Positions 17,334-25,607 of a stretch of DNA of 64,000 bases are shown piece after piece. The notes under the pieces are model-generated. The model saw nothing but the letters and a program-made list of their open reading frames with translations, was not told the DNA's origin and searched no databases. The position numbers were made by a program, and so were the translations under genes. Source of the DNA: Pseudooceanicola sp. HF7. GTDB taxonomy: Bacteria > Pseudomonadota > Alphaproteobacteria > Rhodobacterales > Rhodobacteraceae. How positions within the stretch are numbered: position 1 is the first letter of the stretch; each line of letters starts with the position of its first letter. The stretch covers positions 28,056 through 92,055 of the forward strand of contig NZ_JAATOW010000018.1 in NCBI RefSeq assembly GCF_011806405.1, written 5' to 3'.

Positions 17334-18845
17334 TTGGATATTCTGACACATCTGGTGGACGGCTTCGCCGCCATCTTCACGCCTGTGGTCATCCTCGCCA
17401 TGGTTGCCGGTACGGTGATGGGCGTCCTGGCCGGGGCCTTGCCAGGGCTTTCGGCGACCATGGGGATCGCTGTGCTCATCCCCTTCACCTTCGGGATGGA
17501 ACCGCTGGTTGCGCTTGGCCTGGTGGCGGGCATCTACAACGGTGCCATGTACGGCGGCTCGATTCCCGCCATTCTGCTGCGCATCCCAGGCACGCCTGCG
17601 GGCATCGCGACCGTCTTTGACGGCTACCCGATGACACAGCAGGGCCGTGCCCGGCTGGCGCTGCGGGTTTCGCTCTATTCCTCGGCCTTCGGCTCTTTCG
17701 TCAGCGCTCTGTGCCTGATCCTGCTGTCGCCGCCCCTGGCTGCGCTGGCGCTGAAATTCGGGCCGTCGCAGTTCTTCTGGCTGGCGATCTTCGGGATGCT
17801 GTGCATCACTTCGGTGCTGGGCGGCTCGCTCTCCAAAGGGCTTATCTCGACCTGCGCGGGCCTGCTGATGGGCTTGGTGGGAATCGACCAGATTACTGGC
17901 GCCGAACGCTACACCTTCGGCTCGGTCCATCTGGTTTCGGGCTTTTCGATCATCGTCGTGCTGACCGGCCTGTATGCCATTCCCCCCGCGCTGGAACTGG
18001 CCGAGAAGGCGCTGCGCATCAACAGCAAGGACCTGAACACTGGCAACCGCGCCGACGACGGGTTCAGGATGCGATCCTTGCTACCGGTCTGGCTGCGCTC
18101 TTCGGTGATCGGCGTGATCGTCGGCATCATGCCCGGCGCGGGCGGCAACATCGCCGCTGTGATCTCCTGGAACGAGGCGCGGCGTCGCGCCAAGGAGGGC
18201 GATTGCTACGGCAAGGGCGACCCCAAGGGTGTGGCTGCCGCCGAATGTGCCAACAACGCCGACACTGCCGCGACGCTGATCCCCGCCCTGACCCTGGGCG
18301 TGCCGGGCTCCGCCGTGGCTGCCGTCATCATGGGGGTACTGCTGGTGCACGGCCTGCGCCCCGGGCCCGCGCTGTTCCGCGATACGGCCGAGATCACCTA
18401 CGGGTTCATGATCGCAATGGGCGTGACCGCGCTGATGATGATCCCGATCGGGGCGCTGGGCTCGCGCCTTTTCATCAACGCGTTGCGCCTGCCGCCGCTG
18501 ATCCTGGCCCCCGGCATCATCGTGCTGACCTCGATCGGCGTCTACACGGTGGGCAACAGCATCGTCGAGGTCTGGATCATGATGATCGTCGGCTTTGTCG
18601 GCTACGGCATGGAAAAGCTCGAGATCCCTACGGCGCCCGCCGTGCTGGCGATCATCCTCGGCCCGATGGCCGAATCCGAACTGCGCCGCTCGCTGCTGAT
18701 CAGTGGCAATGACCCGACGATCTTCTTCACCGGGGTGGTGAACTGGATCTTCATCCTGCTGATCGCGCTGATGCTGGCGCTTCCCCTCATCCGCCGGCGC
18801 AAGGCGCGCCGCGCCGTGACCGAAAACCAGAAGGTGGACACATGA
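17334..18845 (+). CDS. Tripartite tricarboxylate transporter large permease (TctA), TTG start
   Basis: A 503-residue permease with about 12 helices. Typical TctA segments are GTVMGVLAGALPGLSATMG, LGLVAGIYNGAMYGGSIPAI, IPGTPAGIATVFDGYPM and GIMPGAGGNIAAVISWNEA. Translation appears to begin at a TTG (17334), since GAGGAG lies at 17322-17327 with the right spacing and no ATG fits. The stop overlaps the ATG of the following aldehyde dehydrogenase, which ties transport and metabolism in one transcript. Confidence 0.93.
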   Translation: MDILTHLVDGFAAIFTPVVILAMVAGTVMGVLAGALPGLSATMGIAVLIPFTFGMEPLVALGLVAGIYNGAMYGGSIPAILLRIPGTPAGIATVFDGYPMTQQGRARLALRVSLYSSAFGSFVSALCLILLSPPLAALALKFGPSQFFWLAIFGMLCITSVLGGSLSKGLISTCAGLLMGLVGIDQITGAERYTFGSVHLVSGFSIIVVLTGLYAIPPALELAEKALRINSKDLNTGNRADDGFRMRSLLPVWLRSSVIGVIVGIMPGAGGNIAAVISWNEARRRAKEGDCYGKGDPKGVAAAECANNADTAATLIPALTLGVPGSAVAAVIMGVLLVHGLRPGPALFRDTAEITYGFMIAMGVTALMMIPIGALGSRLFINALRLPPLILAPGIIVLTSIGVYTVGNSIVEVWIMMIVGFVGYGMEKLEIPTAPAVLAIILGPMAESELRRSLLISGNDPTIFFTGVVNWIFILLIALMLALPLIRRRKARRAVTENQKVDT

Positions 18846-20320
18846 TCAAGTATCTCAACTATATCGACGGCGCCTGGGCCGAACCTGCATCGGGCCAGTG
18901 GATGGATGCGGTCGAGCCGTTCTCGGGCAAGGTCTGGGCCGAGGTGCCGCGATCGGACGCGACCGATGCCGACCGCGCGGTGCGTGCCGCCCATGCGGCG
19001 ATGGACAATCCCGACTGGGTGGGCCTGACCCCGACCGCGCGGGGGGCACTGCTGCGCCGCTTCGCGGATTACATCCAGGCGAACTCCGATCGCCTGGTCG
19101 AGGTGGAGCAGCGCGATAACGGCAAGCTGGTGGCCGAGGTGAAGGGCCAGGTGGCCAACATGGCGCAATGGCTGAACTACTACTCGGGCCTGTGCGACAA
19201 GGTCGGCGGCCACGTGGTGCCGATCAACAAGCCCGGCGTCTTCAACTACGTGAAATACGAACCCATCGGCGTGGTGGTGGCGATCACCGCCTGGAACTCT
19301 CCGTTGTCGCTGACAGCGTGGAAGCTTGCGCCGGCGCTGGCGGCGGGCAACACCATCGTCATCAAGCCGTCCGAGTTTGCATCGGCCTCAGTGCTCGAGC
19401 TGGCGCGGCTGGCGGATGAAGCCGGGATGCCGAAGGGCGTGATCAACGTTGTCACCGGCCTGGGCGCCGAGGTTGGCGAGGCGCTGGTGTCGCATCCGCT
19501 GACCGCCAAGATTGCCTTCACCGGTGGCGAGGAGGGCGGGCGCCATGTGGCCATGGCCGCCGCCCGGCATTTCAAGCCGGTCACGCTGGAGCTGGGGGGC
19601 AAGTCGCCGAATATCATCTTCGACGATTGCGACATGGACCAGGCGGTAAAGGGCGCCATCGCGGGCATCTTCGCCGCAGCCGGGCAGACCTGCATGGCAG
19701 GCAGTCGGGTGCTGGTTCAGAAAAGCGTGCTGGAGCCTTTCCTGAAGGCCTTCAAGGCTGCGACGGAGGCCGCGAAGATCGGTGATCCGGCTGATCCCGA
19801 GACCCAGATCGGCCCGATCTGCACGCGTCCGCAGTTCGAGAAGGTCCAGGCGATGATCACCATGGCCCAGAAAGACGGCGCGCGGCTGGTCACAGGGGGC
19901 GAGGTGGTCAGTGGCCCTGATCTTGGGCAGGGGCAGTTCATCCGCCCCACGGTCTTTGCCGATGTCACCAATGACATGCGCATCGCCCGTGAGGAGGTGT
20001 TCGGCCCGGTGGCCAGCGTCATCGCCTTCGAGACCGAGGAAGAGGCCTATGCCATTGCCAATGACACCGACTACGGCCTTGCGGCCGCCGTCTGGACCCG
20101 TGATCTGGCCCGCGCCATGCGGGCCGTCGACCGAATCCGCGCGGGCACCGTCTGGGTGAACAACTACCGCACCACCAGCTTTGCCACACCCTTCGGCGGC
20201 TACAAGCAGTCGGGCATCGGGCGCGAGGGCGGGGTGGACGCCTTCAAGGACTACCTTGAGACGAAAAGCGTCTGGATCACGCCCGAGCCGAACCGTTCCA
20301 ATCCTTTCGTGCTGGGGTAA
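18842..20320 (+). CDS. NAD(P)-dependent aldehyde dehydrogenase in the tct cluster
   Basis: A 492-residue member of the aldehyde dehydrogenase superfamily. Visible are the cofactor helix ITAWNSPLSLTAWKLAPALAAGNT with KPSEFAS, the general-base region VTLELGGKSPN, the nucleophile in AAGQTCMAGSR, and EEVFGPVASVI. It would oxidise an aldehyde to the matching acid. It starts inside the tctA stop (ATGA) and is followed four bases later by an alcohol dehydrogenase, so the two probably act in sequence on the imported compound. Confidence 0.93.
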   Translation: MIKYLNYIDGAWAEPASGQWMDAVEPFSGKVWAEVPRSDATDADRAVRAAHAAMDNPDWVGLTPTARGALLRRFADYIQANSDRLVEVEQRDNGKLVAEVKGQVANMAQWLNYYSGLCDKVGGHVVPINKPGVFNYVKYEPIGVVVAITAWNSPLSLTAWKLAPALAAGNTIVIKPSEFASASVLELARLADEAGMPKGVINVVTGLGAEVGEALVSHPLTAKIAFTGGEEGGRHVAMAAARHFKPVTLELGGKSPNIIFDDCDMDQAVKGAIAGIFAAAGQTCMAGSRVLVQKSVLEPFLKAFKAATEAAKIGDPADPETQIGPICTRPQFEKVQAMITMAQKDGARLVTGGEVVSGPDLGQGQFIRPTVFADVTNDMRIAREEVFGPVASVIAFETEEEAYAIANDTDYGLAAAVWTRDLARAMRAVDRIRAGTVWVNNYRTTSFATPFGGYKQSGIGREGGVDAFKDYLETKSVWITPEPNRSNPFVLG

Positions 20321-20324
20321 GCCG

Positions 20325-21443
20325 ATGACACTTCCCGACCAATCCCGCGCCGCGGTCCTGCGCCAGTACGGAACGCCACTGAAAATCGAGAACGTGCCCG
20401 TTCCCCGGACAATCGAGCCCGGCGCGATTCTGGTGAAGACCGATTGCTGCACCATCTGCGGCACCGACGTACACCTTGCCAACGGCGCCTTGGCCCGGCC
20501 GGTCGAATTGCCGGTGATCGTCGGCCACGAGATGACCGGCACGGTCGTGGCCTTCGGACCGGGCGCTGACCGCGACAGCGTCGGTCAGGACCTGCGCGCC
20601 GGCGACCGCATCACCTGGACCCGCACCAATTGTGGTCATTGCTACATGTGCACCGTCGCGGCCAAGCCGACCCTGTGCCAGAACGCCCGCGCCTACATGT
20701 ACGAGACGATGGAGCGCGCGCCCTACCTGCTCGGCGGCTTCTCGGAATACGTCTACGTTCTGCCGGAGTCCGGCCGCGTGAAGGTGCCCGAGAGCGTGCC
20801 AAGCCCGCTGGCCAGCATGGCCAGTTGCGCCTTCCGCTCGGTCATCCACGCGGTGGAGGAACTGGGCGAGATCCGGCACACCGACACGGTGGTGGTGCAG
20901 GGAACCGGGCCCCTGGGCCTGCTGGCCACGGGCGTCGCCCGCATGTCGGGCGCTCGGCGGGTGATTTCCATAGGGGCGCCCGAGGCACGGCTCGATCTGG
21001 CGCGCGCGTTCGGCGCCGATGATGTCCTGTCGGTCGAGACCATGTCGGCCGAGGAGCGCCAGGCCTTCGTGATGGACGCCACCGGAGGACGCGGCGCCGA
21101 TGTGGTGATGGAATTCGCGGGCATCCCCCAGGCCTTCACCGAGGGCCTGCACCTGGCTCGACGCGGCGGCAGCTACCTGCTCGTCGGCCAGCTGGGGCAA
21201 GGCGAAGTGACGATCAAGCCTTCGACCTTCGTCAACCGCAACCTGCGGGTACTGGGCTCGCTGGCCGGAGGGGCCAAGGATTACTGGGCGGCAATGGAGT
21301 TCATCCGCCGCCACGGCAGCGACCTGCCGTTTGAGCGCCTGATCTCGAACCACTACCGGCTGGATCAGGTGAACGATGCGCTGGCGGCGATGAAACAGCA
21401 GACCGAAGTCAAGCCGGTCGTCACCTTCATGGAGGGAGCATGA
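20325..21443 (+). CDS. Zinc-binding alcohol dehydrogenase (medium-chain family)
   Basis: A 372-residue MDR-family dehydrogenase. The catalytic zinc site is seen in CTICGTDVH and IVGHEMTG; the structural zinc cysteines are in NCGHCYMCTVAAKPTLC. The nucleotide-binding loop is VVVQGTGPLGLLATGVAR. It resembles threonine/sorbitol dehydrogenase-type enzymes that oxidise a hydroxyl to a carbonyl. It starts four bases after the aldehyde dehydrogenase stop and overlaps the next gene by four bases. Substrate not predictable from sequence. Confidence 0.92.
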   Translation: MTLPDQSRAAVLRQYGTPLKIENVPVPRTIEPGAILVKTDCCTICGTDVHLANGALARPVELPVIVGHEMTGTVVAFGPGADRDSVGQDLRAGDRITWTRTNCGHCYMCTVAAKPTLCQNARAYMYETMERAPYLLGGFSEYVYVLPESGRVKVPESVPSPLASMASCAFRSVIHAVEELGEIRHTDTVVVQGTGPLGLLATGVARMSGARRVISIGAPEARLDLARAFGADDVLSVETMSAEERQAFVMDATGGRGADVVMEFAGIPQAFTEGLHLARRGGSYLLVGQLGQGEVTIKPSTFVNRNLRVLGSLAGGAKDYWAAMEFIRRHGSDLPFERLISNHYRLDQVNDALAAMKQQTEVKPVVTFMEGA

Positions 21444-22627
21444 CCCAGGACAGCAAAGCCACCTCTCCGCTGTCCGGCGTCCGGGTGCTGGACATGACGA
21501 ACGTGCTGGCGGGCCCCTTTGCCTGCCAGCAGCTGGCGCATCTCGGAGCCGAGGTCATCAAGATCGAAATCCCCGGCCGGGGCGATCTGGCGCGCCAGCT
21601 GGGTGCCTCGCGCGCACTGTCGGCGGATCTGATGGGCGTGTCCTTCCTGGCTCAGAATGCCGGCAAGGGCTCTGTTGAGCTGGATCTGAAAAGCGCCGAA
21701 GGTAAGGCGGATTTCCTGGCCCTGGTCGAGACCTCGGACGTGGTGGTCGAGAACTTCCGCCCTGGCGTGATGGACAGGCTGGGACTGGGCTGGGAGGTGC
21801 TGCGCGCCCGAAAGGCCGACCTGATCTATTGCGCCATCTCCGGTTTTGGCCAGACAGGCCCATGGGCCAAGCGCCCGGCCTATGACCAGATCATCCAGGG
21901 TGCGGCGGGGGTCATGGCCGTCACCGGCACGCCAGAGGTCAATCCGCTGCGCGTCGGCTTTCCTGTGGCCGACACGATCGGCGGTCTGACCGCCGCCATG
22001 TCGATCTGCGCCGCTCTGGCGGACCGTAGCGAGGCGCGGTTCATCGACGTTTCCATGCTCGAGGCAACGGTGGCGACCATGGGCTGGGCCGTGTCCAACT
22101 GGCTGGTGGCCGGGGTGCCGCCGGCGGTGATCGGCAACGAGAACATGACGGCGGCGCCCTCCGGAGCCTTCCAGACGGGCGACGGCCTGCTGAACATTGC
22201 CGCCAATGAAAGCCGCCAGTGGGAGGCGCTTTGCCGGTCCCTTGGCCGGGAGGATCTGCTGAGCCATCCAGACTACAGCCAGCGGGACGACCGAAAGGCC
22301 AACCGCGATGCGCTGCGGGTCGAGATCGAGGCGGCGCTGGCCAGCAAGTCCGCCCGCGCCTGGGAGGCCGAGCTGAACCCTCTGGGTGTGCCGGCGGGCG
22401 CGGTGCTGTCGGTAGAGGAGGTCCTCGCCTCCGACCACCTGTCCGAACGCGGGCTGGTGCGCGATTTCGGCGCCTTCGAAGGCGCGCGGGGTGGGCGGCT
22501 GTCGCTGGTCGCCTCGCCGGTGACAATCAACGGAGAACGGCCCTGCGTCGCCTCCCCGCCGCCCCGGCTGGGACAGGACGCGGACCGCTACCTCCATCAA
22601 CGGACCACTGGAGCGGACGATGACTGA
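21440..22627 (+). CDS. CaiB/BaiF-family CoA transferase
   Basis: A 395-residue family III CoA transferase. Family marks are GVRVLDMTNVLAGPFACQQL near the start, DLKSAEGKADFLALVETSDVVVENFRPGVMDRLGL (by ends) with the usual NFRPG, and YCAISGFGQTGPWA. Such enzymes move CoA from a donor thioester to a carboxylate. Here it would activate the acid made or imported by the cluster, before the citryl-CoA-lyase-like enzyme that overlaps its 3' end by eight bases. Confidence 0.92.
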   Translation: MTQDSKATSPLSGVRVLDMTNVLAGPFACQQLAHLGAEVIKIEIPGRGDLARQLGASRALSADLMGVSFLAQNAGKGSVELDLKSAEGKADFLALVETSDVVVENFRPGVMDRLGLGWEVLRARKADLIYCAISGFGQTGPWAKRPAYDQIIQGAAGVMAVTGTPEVNPLRVGFPVADTIGGLTAAMSICAALADRSEARFIDVSMLEATVATMGWAVSNWLVAGVPPAVIGNENMTAAPSGAFQTGDGLLNIAANESRQWEALCRSLGREDLLSHPDYSQRDDRKANRDALRVEIEAALASKSARAWEAELNPLGVPAGAVLSVEEVLASDHLSERGLVRDFGAFEGARGGRLSLVASPVTINGERPCVASPPPRLGQDADRYLHQRTTGADDD

Positions 22628-23399
22628 CAAGGCGGTTGAAGACTGGTGGACCACCTCGATCATCCGGATGGAGCCTGGCGTGATCGAGTTCCGTGGCCAC
22701 CCCATCCAGGAGCTGATCGGCGCGGTCAGCTTTCCCCAGATGATCTGGCTGATGCTGCGGAGCGATCAGCCCAGCGAGGGCCAGGCGAAGCTGCTGGAAG
22801 CGGCGCTGGTCGCCTCTGTCGATCACGGGCCGCAGGCCCCTTCGATCGCCACGGCGCGTATGGCGATCACCTGCGGGGTAGGGCTGAACAACGCGATGGG
22901 ATCGGCAGTCAACGTGCTGGGCGATGTCCATGGCGGCGCCGGGGAACAGCTGGTCGAACTCTTCGAGCGGATCGACGCGGCGGGCGGCGTGCCGGCGGTG
23001 CCCGAGGTGCTGGCAGCTTTCCGCGCCGAGCAGGGCAAGTTTGTCCCCGGCTACGGGCACCGCTTCCACAAGGACGGCGACCCGCGCGCACCGCGTTTGC
23101 TGGCGCTGGTTGATGATCTGGTGGTCCAGGGTGAGATTTCGGGGCGTTTCGCCGCCATCGCCCGCGCCATAGAGGCCGAACTGGCCCGAGGCCGTTCGCG
23201 CGGCGTGCCGATGAATATCGACGGGGCCACGGCGGTGATCTTTGCCGAGCTGGGCTTTCCCGCGCCGCTGGCGCGCGGCATCTTCTGCCTGTCGCGCTCA
23301 GTCGGCATCCTAGCCCATGCCTGGGAACAGAAACAGCAAGGCGGGCGTAACAAGGGGCCAATGCCGCCAAGCTATCTGTGGACCTACAGGGACGACTGA
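22620..23399 (+). CDS. Citryl-CoA lyase / citrate-synthase-like protein
   Basis: A 259-residue protein of the citrate synthase superfamily, much shorter than citrate synthase (about 430). It keeps the active-site regions: IEFRGHPIQELIG near the start, NVLGDVHGGAGEQ, and GYGHRFHKDGDPRAPRLL, which mirrors the GHR..K..DPRA motif of citrate synthase. Short proteins like this are usually annotated citryl-CoA lyase and split a 3-hydroxyacyl-CoA into acetyl-CoA and an oxo-acid. It overlaps the CoA transferase gene, so the pair probably acts as activation then cleavage. The true thioester substrate is unknown. Confidence 0.85.
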   Translation: MTDKAVEDWWTTSIIRMEPGVIEFRGHPIQELIGAVSFPQMIWLMLRSDQPSEGQAKLLEAALVASVDHGPQAPSIATARMAITCGVGLNNAMGSAVNVLGDVHGGAGEQLVELFERIDAAGGVPAVPEVLAAFRAEQGKFVPGYGHRFHKDGDPRAPRLLALVDDLVVQGEISGRFAAIARAIEAELARGRSRGVPMNIDGATAVIFAELGFPAPLARGIFCLSRSVGILAHAWEQKQQGGRNKGPMPPSYLWTYRDD

Positions 23400-23436
23400 G
23401 TTCGTGATCCGGTGCTGCGCGATGCCCCTCGTCCTG

Positions 23437-24045
23437 TCATGGCTGACCAAGCTCGGTCTTGTCGATAAATGGCGGAACCAAAGTGGGATCAACGTGATGT
23501 CGGCGAAGCCTAGCCAGTTGCCCACATACAAAGTCGGCGCGTGTTGCGATGTCGGTGCGCGGCAGCTCCATGATGTCGTATCCTAGGGCGGTGTAGGTCT
23601 CGCGCATAACGGCGCATGTCGCTTCGGCCGCAGCGCGGGTTTGCTTGCGTTCTGCGTCCTGCGCGAAGATCTCGTTCCAGTAGGGCGCCAGGAAGACGCG
23701 GGCGTTGTAGCGGGCTGCCTTGGCCGCTGCAGCGATGTGGGGCGGCACGGGGAGGCCGCAGTGGGTCAGGTAGCCCATGATGTCGGGAATGCCTCGGTCG
23801 AAGATCACGGAGCCTGAGAGCGCCTGTGCGGTGCTGTAGGCGCGCAGGTCGCGCTCCAGCATCTGTTGAGCATAGGCCATGCGATCCGCCCAGGGGAGGG
23901 CCTCTCCGCCGCTCTGCATCTCCTCGCGAATGATGGCGCGGCCGGATTCGGGGATTGTGTGAAGGCCGCGACGGGCGAGCTCGGCGATCAGGCTGGTCTT
24001 GCCCGCACCGGGGCCGCCCGTCACGACGAAGAAATGGTCGCTCAT
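23437..24045 (-). CDS. Small P-loop ATPase/kinase (AAA_28, NadR-kinase-like), copy 2
   Basis: A 202-residue paralogue of the protein at 13850, with the same start MSDHFFVVTGGPGAGKTSL and the same Walker A (residues 10-17), ESGRAIIREE and IFDRGIPDIMGYL. It carries about 17 extra C-terminal residues. It is convergent with the citryl-CoA-lyase-like gene, 37 bases away, and its leader continues up to the 3' end of tRNA-Ala. The two copies differ at about a third of residues, so the duplication is not recent. Substrate unknown. Confidence 0.8.
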   Translation of the reverse strand: MSDHFFVVTGGPGAGKTSLIAELARRGLHTIPESGRAIIREEMQSGGEALPWADRMAYAQQMLERDLRAYSTAQALSGSVIFDRGIPDIMGYLTHCGLPVPPHIAAAAKAARYNARVFLAPYWNEIFAQDAERKQTRAAAEATCAVMRETYTALGYDIMELPRTDIATRADFVCGQLARLRRHHVDPTLVPPFIDKTELGQP

Positions 24046-24214
24046 GGGCCATCCTCGGGTTTGACAGGGGAAGCGCTGCGAGGCGATCGACGCTCCGAAA
24101 GGCGCAGATCAAGGCAGCATGGATTTTCGTAGGGAAAACAGCACCCGTCTGCGCGGCAGAGGCAAATCCTCTGACGAGAAAGGCAGAACTATCTGATGCT
24201 TTTCAAGGGGGGAA
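24046..24214 (-). promoter_or_regulatory. Conserved leader of ATPase copy 2, with hairpin, directly 3' of tRNA-Ala
   Basis: It matches 14408-14580. The hairpin CAGAGG-CAAAT-CCTCTG is at 24157-24173, again 112 bases from the start codon. The block begins immediately after the tRNA CCA end and on the same strand, so the tRNA transcript would run into it; it could act as tRNA trailer or terminator as well as ATPase leader. Confidence 0.6.
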
Positions 24215-24290
24215 TGGTGGAGCCTAGGGGGATCGAACCCCTGACCTCCTGCATGCCATGCAGGCGCTCTCCCAGCTGAGCTAAGGCCCC
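24215..24290 (-). tRNA. tRNA-Ala (anticodon GGC)
   Basis: The 76-base minus-strand sequence folds as a complete cloverleaf with an encoded CCA end. The acceptor stem GGGGCCT/AGGCTCC contains the G3-U70 wobble pair that identifies alanine tRNA. The anticodon stem CCTGC/GCAGG encloses the loop ATGGCAT, giving anticodon GGC. The T arm AGGGG-TTCGATC-CCCCT is intact. Confidence 0.97.
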
Positions 24291-24425
24291 GTTCCGCAAG
24301 GTCGTTTCGTTTCCGTTCGACCCTGTGCGGCGCTGTCTATGGGAAGCCCGGGGCGGGATCAAGCGAAAAATCGCGCCCCTGGCCATTCGTTGTCGCAAGG
24401 TCAGTTCAACCCTGCAAACGAGGGA

Positions 24426-24749
24426 TCATTCCTCGTCGTCTGCGACGTCCGCGATCTCGTCCAGAGAGACGTTATCGTCATCATCGTCATCGTCCAGGAC
24501 GTCATCGCCCAGGTCGACATCCACGTCGTCGTCATCCAGGACCACGTCCTCGGAATCGCTGCTGTTGGCAGCGGAGGCCTTCTTGGTGGCGGCGTCTTCG
24601 TTGTCGGCGGCGATCATGCGGCTCTTGCCCAGATCCAGCTCGACGACTTCACCCGTGTAGGGGCTGACCACCGGGTTCTGGTTCAGGTCGTAGAACCGTT
24701 TGCCTGTGGTCGGGCAGACGCGCTTGGTGCCCCATTCTTCCTTGGGCAT
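24426..24749 (-). CDS. FYDLN-acid family protein (TIGR02300 type)
   Basis: A 107-residue protein. The N-terminal half carries RVCPTTGKRFYDLNQNP, the signature of the FYDLN-acid family, with a single Cys. The C-terminal half is extremely acidic, with repeated D and E runs after residue 65. The family is typical of alphaproteobacteria and its role is unknown. The start MPKEEWGTKRVCP at 24749 was chosen because it is the conserved beginning; an upstream in-frame start adds unrelated residues. It lies about 135 bases from the tRNA. Confidence 0.9.
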   Translation of the reverse strand: MPKEEWGTKRVCPTTGKRFYDLNQNPVVSPYTGEVVELDLGKSRMIAADNEDAATKKASAANSSDSEDVVLDDDDVDVDLGDDVLDDDDDDDNVSLDEIADVADDEE

Positions 24750-24883
24750 TTCAGTTCCCTTCTTTGCTGAGACTCTTGTCCACAATCCGGGCCACCTGCC
24801 ATAAGTGGGAAAGGGTGTCAAAACCTTTTCCCGCGCCATATCACATGGCCGGCAGTGTCAGCATGATCGAGACAGGAGAGCAT

Positions 24884-25576
24884 ATGGGCCAGCACGTCCT
24901 GCCCGGCAACCCCCCGGTGCCCGTGACCATACGGCGTTCGGCGCGGGCGCGGCGCATTTCCCTGCGCGTATCGGCGCTGGACGGGCGGGTCACCCTGACC
25001 CTGCCAAGGCATGTGCCGGAACGCCAGGGGCTGGATTTCGCGCATGAAAAGGCGGAGTGGCTGCGCTCCCACCTGTCTGCGCGCGGCGATGACGTGATCA
25101 TCCGCCCCGGCGCGCTGATCCCCGTCGAAGGCCAGCCAAGAGAGGTGCGCGCGGGCAGCGGGCGCTCTGTCCGGCTGGGTCCGGAGACGCTTGAGATCCC
25201 CGGATCCGGCGACACCATGGGGCCGCGCCTGGCCGCCTGGCTCAAGGCGCTGGCGCGGGATCGCCTGGCAGAGGCCTCGGATCTTTACGCAGACCGGCTG
25301 GGGCGCGGCTACGCCCGGCTGACCCTGCGCGATACCCGCAGCCGCTGGGGCTCCTGCACGGCGGACGCGGGGCTGATGTATTCCTGGCGGCTGGTCATGG
25401 CCCCGCCAGAGGTGCTGGCCTATGTCGCCGCCCATGAGGTCGCGCACCTGGCACAGATGAACCATTCGCCCGCTTTCTGGGCAGAGGTGGAACGCATCCA
25501 CGGCCCCTACAAGACACAGCGCGGCTGGCTGCGGCAGAAAGGATCGGACCTGCACCGCTACCGCTTCGACGCTTGA
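24884..25576 (+). CDS. YgjP-type (M48/WLM-like) zinc metallopeptidase
   Basis: A 230-residue protein with an N-terminal beta region (VPVTIRRSARARRISLRV) and a C-terminal zinc site HEVAHLAQMNH, the HExxH motif with a following His, preceded by TRSRWGSCTADAGLMYSWRL. This is the layout of the DUF45/YgjP metal-dependent hydrolase family. The start at 24884 has an AGGAGA site seven bases upstream; an earlier open frame lacks conservation. It is transcribed away from the FYDLN gene. Substrate unknown. Confidence 0.88.
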   Translation: MGQHVLPGNPPVPVTIRRSARARRISLRVSALDGRVTLTLPRHVPERQGLDFAHEKAEWLRSHLSARGDDVIIRPGALIPVEGQPREVRAGSGRSVRLGPETLEIPGSGDTMGPRLAAWLKALARDRLAEASDLYADRLGRGYARLTLRDTRSRWGSCTADAGLMYSWRLVMAPPEVLAYVAAHEVAHLAQMNHSPAFWAEVERIHGPYKTQRGWLRQKGSDLHRYRFDA

Positions 25577-25607
25577 CTGCAAGGCCGCCCGTGATCACAA
25601 GCATTGC

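Noticed and set aside
24215..24290. tRNA-Ala as an attachment site for an integrated element
   Set aside because: No integrase is present and no second copy of the tRNA 3' end is found; the duplicated sequence begins after the CCA end and includes a whole gene.
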